From positions 21,579,628 through 21,643,627 of the forward strand of contig OZ037767.1 of NCBI GenBank assembly GCA_964035545.1: 64,000 nt of DNA. The letters are read 5' to 3'. The notes beneath the pieces were generated by a model that did no database searches, was not told where the DNA came from, and was given only the letters and a program-made list of their open reading frames with translations. Source of the DNA: Bugula neritina. Lineage: Eukaryota > Bryozoa > Gymnolaemata > Cheilostomatida > Bugulidae. Shown here in pieces: positions 61,641 through 64,000 of the stretch (positions within the stretch are counted from its first letter, which is position 1; each line of letters starts with the position of its first letter). A program made the translations under genes and the position numbers.

Positions 61641-62477
61641 AATTCAAACTATAAAATTGAAGATATTAAACAAATTTAGCACAGTTGATTTTCAACTTTC
61701 GAAAATTACCATGGAGTTATGATTTTATTTAATAACTGTTATTCATTTATTGCAATCAAAGCGACTTGCATACCTTTAAGTTTATTTGCCTACGTAAATA
61801 ACTTTTTGCGGAAACCGTTGGGGATGCGCTGGATTATTAGACTGCGTGCTGCGTGTGTAAATTTTACTCATTAATTTGTTTAATCCTTCACGTGTTTGAT
61901 ACTTATCAGTTTGAAGCTAGTAAAGTTTTGCAAGCTAAGGTTTTGTAAAATGTAACGAGTCAACTTATTTTATTTTTTCATATTAGTAACATTGTAGAGA
62001 AAGAAGATAACTCCATAAAAGAAACATTTTCAACAATAATTTGATCATCATTTCCAGACGTTTATTATTATAATCGACTATCATGTCTACGCAAAACATT
62101 GTACAGCGCCTCCAATCACAGTGATTAACTGTAAAATCTACCCAATGGTGTTATGTCTTTTAAATGCATGATGAAATTACAGGATGTCGCTTTACTATTT
62201 ATTATAATTCATCCGCAGCAAATGTTTGGCACATTTATTTGCAAAGCACTGTTAAATACTGAAATAATTATTATGTTTACAAGCAAATATTTTAAAAAGT
62301 TCAGGAGTTTGTTTTAAAATAAAAAATTTGCATTTGGGTCTGTTGCTAATAGCGTCTAAAAATAGAACTTTCATTACGTAAATACGTATTCATGCGCTGT
62401 CACGGTGTACCAAGCTACGCAATTGTATCGTTATTTTCACTCGACTATTCAATCGTTTCAGTTTACGGAGAGCAATA

Positions 62478-62489
62478 ATGGCTTTCTAA
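62478..62489 (+). other. Three-codon upstream ORF in the leader
   Basis: ATG GCT TTC TAA lies in the first leader exon of the right-edge gene, upstream of the longer spliced upstream ORF. Confidence 0.5.
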
Positions 62490-62527
62490 ACTTTCAGGCT
62501 GCCTCGGCGCCTCTGGCACAAAACGAA

Positions 62528-63410
62528 ATGATGTTGTAAGTATATTACTTAAATATACCTACTTAAGCTTTAAGCTGTAGTTTTACCATTTGTAGCTGTA
62601 CATGTACAGTAGCGAAGCAACTGAATAAACTAATATTATTATTAATAAACTAATAAACTAGTAAAAGTAAAACTGAATAAACTTCACGTCACAAAATTCC
62701 TACTCAGCTCTTACTTCTTAGTCTTACTCTTACCTTAGGCTTAGGCCTTAGACTGTGCTTCAGTGTTGGTTTTTTTTTATAAACATTAAATCTGAACTAT
62801 GATAAACTCGAAGTCGATCACTAGGACTAAAGTTGAAGATTACATTGATGCTGACTGAGATGCATAAACATAGACTTAGAGCCTTCTGGTTATCACTGTC
62901 ATATCACTAGTACCGTTAAAATGAATGAATCTAAATTAAAATTTATTTTACCCTTGGTCATTAATCATTACTGGTACTAGTAGAATAAGAAATAGTAAAA
63001 GTCTGATGCTGTAGTTGATTACAAAATGAATAAGCCAACAAATTTTAATGATTTCTGTAGATCATAACTGTAAGTGTTGTAGTTATTCACATGTGTACAA
63101 TTGTTATTTTATGTGGTGCTATTCATTCTGATTTTTAGCTCTAAACTTATCATCAGATCATTTAATAGTAATTCAATTGTCATTACTGATTTTTCCTGTG
63201 CACTCTACTATTAGTACTAGTAGCGATTACACACTAGTAAAACTAAAACTACTTGTATAAAATGTTTGTGTTTCATGCGAAATTGAACTGCAAGCTCAAA
63301 GAAGTGGTAGTTTCATACTGGCAATGTTACCTTTTGTAGTTTTCAAAATGCGGCAACATGCCTATCCGGCGAATCATTCCCTCAGTTTGTTGAGAAAAAA
63401 CCAATACTAG
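62528..63410 (+). promoter_or_regulatory. Spliced 23-codon upstream ORF whose stop abuts the main start codon
   Basis: The first leader exon ends at 62535 (ATGATGTT followed by gtaagt) and joins the acceptor at 63339 (ccttttgtag). The joined frame runs from ATG at 62528 to TAG at 63408-63410, and the main ATG follows at 63411 (TAGATG). Stop-start abutment of this kind can couple re-initiation or repress main-frame translation. It depends on the splice being used as drawn. Confidence 0.55.
62560..63250. repeat. Hexamer-rich tract in the first intron of the right-edge gene
   Basis: actagtaaaagtaaaac near 62655, cttagtcttactcttacc and ttaggcttaggcc at 62715-62745, and attagtactagtag near 63210. 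It is weaker than islands 1-4 but uses the same words. Confidence 0.55.
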
Positions 63411-64000
63411 ATGGATATGTACGAGAATTCGTTATTCATGGAGCTAGGGGAGGTGGTGGGCCATGACCCTAACCTATATGAAGACATCCCTAAGCAGCTT
63501 CCTCTTAACTTACCATTTCCCTCAGACGCATCCAACTTAAACTCTTACAATTGGACAGAGAAGAATCCACTGTTGGGTTTAGAATCTCTTGATGATGGCA
63601 TTTTTCCAGGTAATCTAATTATATATGCTGAATTTATTAGTTCTAGCATTTTATAGCCTAATTTTTTTTTGAAAATTGTGTGCAATCATCAATTATTCGT
63701 CAACAAAGCATCAATCAGTAAATTATGAGAAAAGCCAGGTTAATGGTGTTTTGTGTTTTAGTTGATGACACCGTACTGGATGGGCTGCTTAATGAAAACT
63801 CCCAGCTCATTGACCAGTTGATGATGGCCAATGGCTTGGACTTCTCTTCAGATAATATAGATCTGGAAGCTGTCGATGAGCTTGATGTTGCTGTAAAGTC
63901 AGCAGGCCTCCCATCATCAGACACTTTCACATATGGTGGACCTGGTGATGACTTTTTGTCAAGCTTGCATCACATATCTCAGTCGGATGAACTGGACAAT
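63411..64000 (+). CDS. N-terminus of an unrecognised acidic protein (partial, runs off the right edge)
   Basis: Two coding exons are visible: 63411-63609 and 63762 to the window edge, joined in phase 1 (GIFPG to VDDTVLDG, reading G|TT as Val). The leader exon ends at 62535. The start MDMYENSLFMELGEVVG is preceded by an in-frame-independent stop (TAGATG), so no longer N-terminus is likely. The roughly 146 residues seen are acidic and rich in D/E/L/S (for example LLNENSQLIDQLMMANG, DNIDLEAVDELDV, GDDFLSSLHHIS), with no fold, zinc finger or basic region yet. Such sequences are common in activation domains of bZIP factors (CREB3- or ATF-type), and the upstream ORFs would suit a stress-regulated factor. 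That is only a suggestion, because the diagnostic part lies beyond the window. Confidence 0.7.

Larger units (their letters stand above)
58346..62440. other. Head-to-head gap between COPB1 and the right-edge gene
   Basis: It holds a hexamer island (58900-61640) interrupted by a LINE fragment, then about 800 bases of AT-rich unique sequence leading to the first exon of the rightmost gene. Confidence 0.55.

Overview
The window is nuclear DNA from an animal. It is AT-rich and intron-rich, with standard-code genes in many short exons bounded by GT-AG introns, and it carries LINE, SINE and DNA-transposon remnants and many minisatellites. The proteins are conserved metazoan ones (CTDNEP1, TRAPPC3, ODF3/CIMAP1, TNPO3, COPB1). 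A lophotrochozoan-type invertebrate such as a mollusc or bryozoan is my guess, but nothing in the sequence fixes the phylum.

Layout: (1) about 3.4-12.5 kb, minus: a 13-exon protein with three U1/matrin-type zinc fingers. (2) 16.1-18.5 kb, plus: CTDNEP1 (Dullard) phosphatase. (3) 19.2-20.8 kb, minus: TRAPPC3 (Bet3). (4) 23.3-26.2 kb, plus: ODF3/CIMAP1-like SHIPPO-repeat protein. (5) 27.5-41.9 kb, minus: transportin-3, 20 coding exons. (6) 45.4-48.9 kb, plus: a short SPIDR-like protein. (7) 49.5-58.3 kb, minus: coatomer beta (COPB1), 20 coding exons. (8) 59.6-61.2 kb: a 5'-truncated non-LTR retrotransposon whose reverse-transcriptase frame is intact. (9) about 62.4 kb to the right edge, plus: the 5' end of a gene with an acidic N-terminus, running out of the window. 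I rebuilt coding exons by hand from splice sites. For each complete gene the exon lengths and phases add up to one open frame close to the family's usual length.

Two organising patterns stand out. All eight host genes alternate strand, giving four head-to-head and three tail-to-tail gaps, and every head-to-head gap holds an island of degenerate 6-nt repeats (TATCAG/TATGAG, TACTAA/TAGTAA, AGTTTC, TTAGGC-like) that the tail-to-tail gaps lack. Second, several introns of TNPO3 and COPB1 consist largely of tandem arrays whose units start in register with the authentic 5' splice site, so each unit carries a decoy donor. The clearest case is TNPO3 intron 12, where the exon-end/GTATGTTCACAC junction recurs about every 30 bp.

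The genes do not form a pathway. They are housekeeping functions (nuclear envelope, ER-Golgi tethering, COPI coat, SR-protein import) beside a sperm-tail protein and a putative DNA-repair scaffold. I found no rRNA, functional tRNA or CRISPR.
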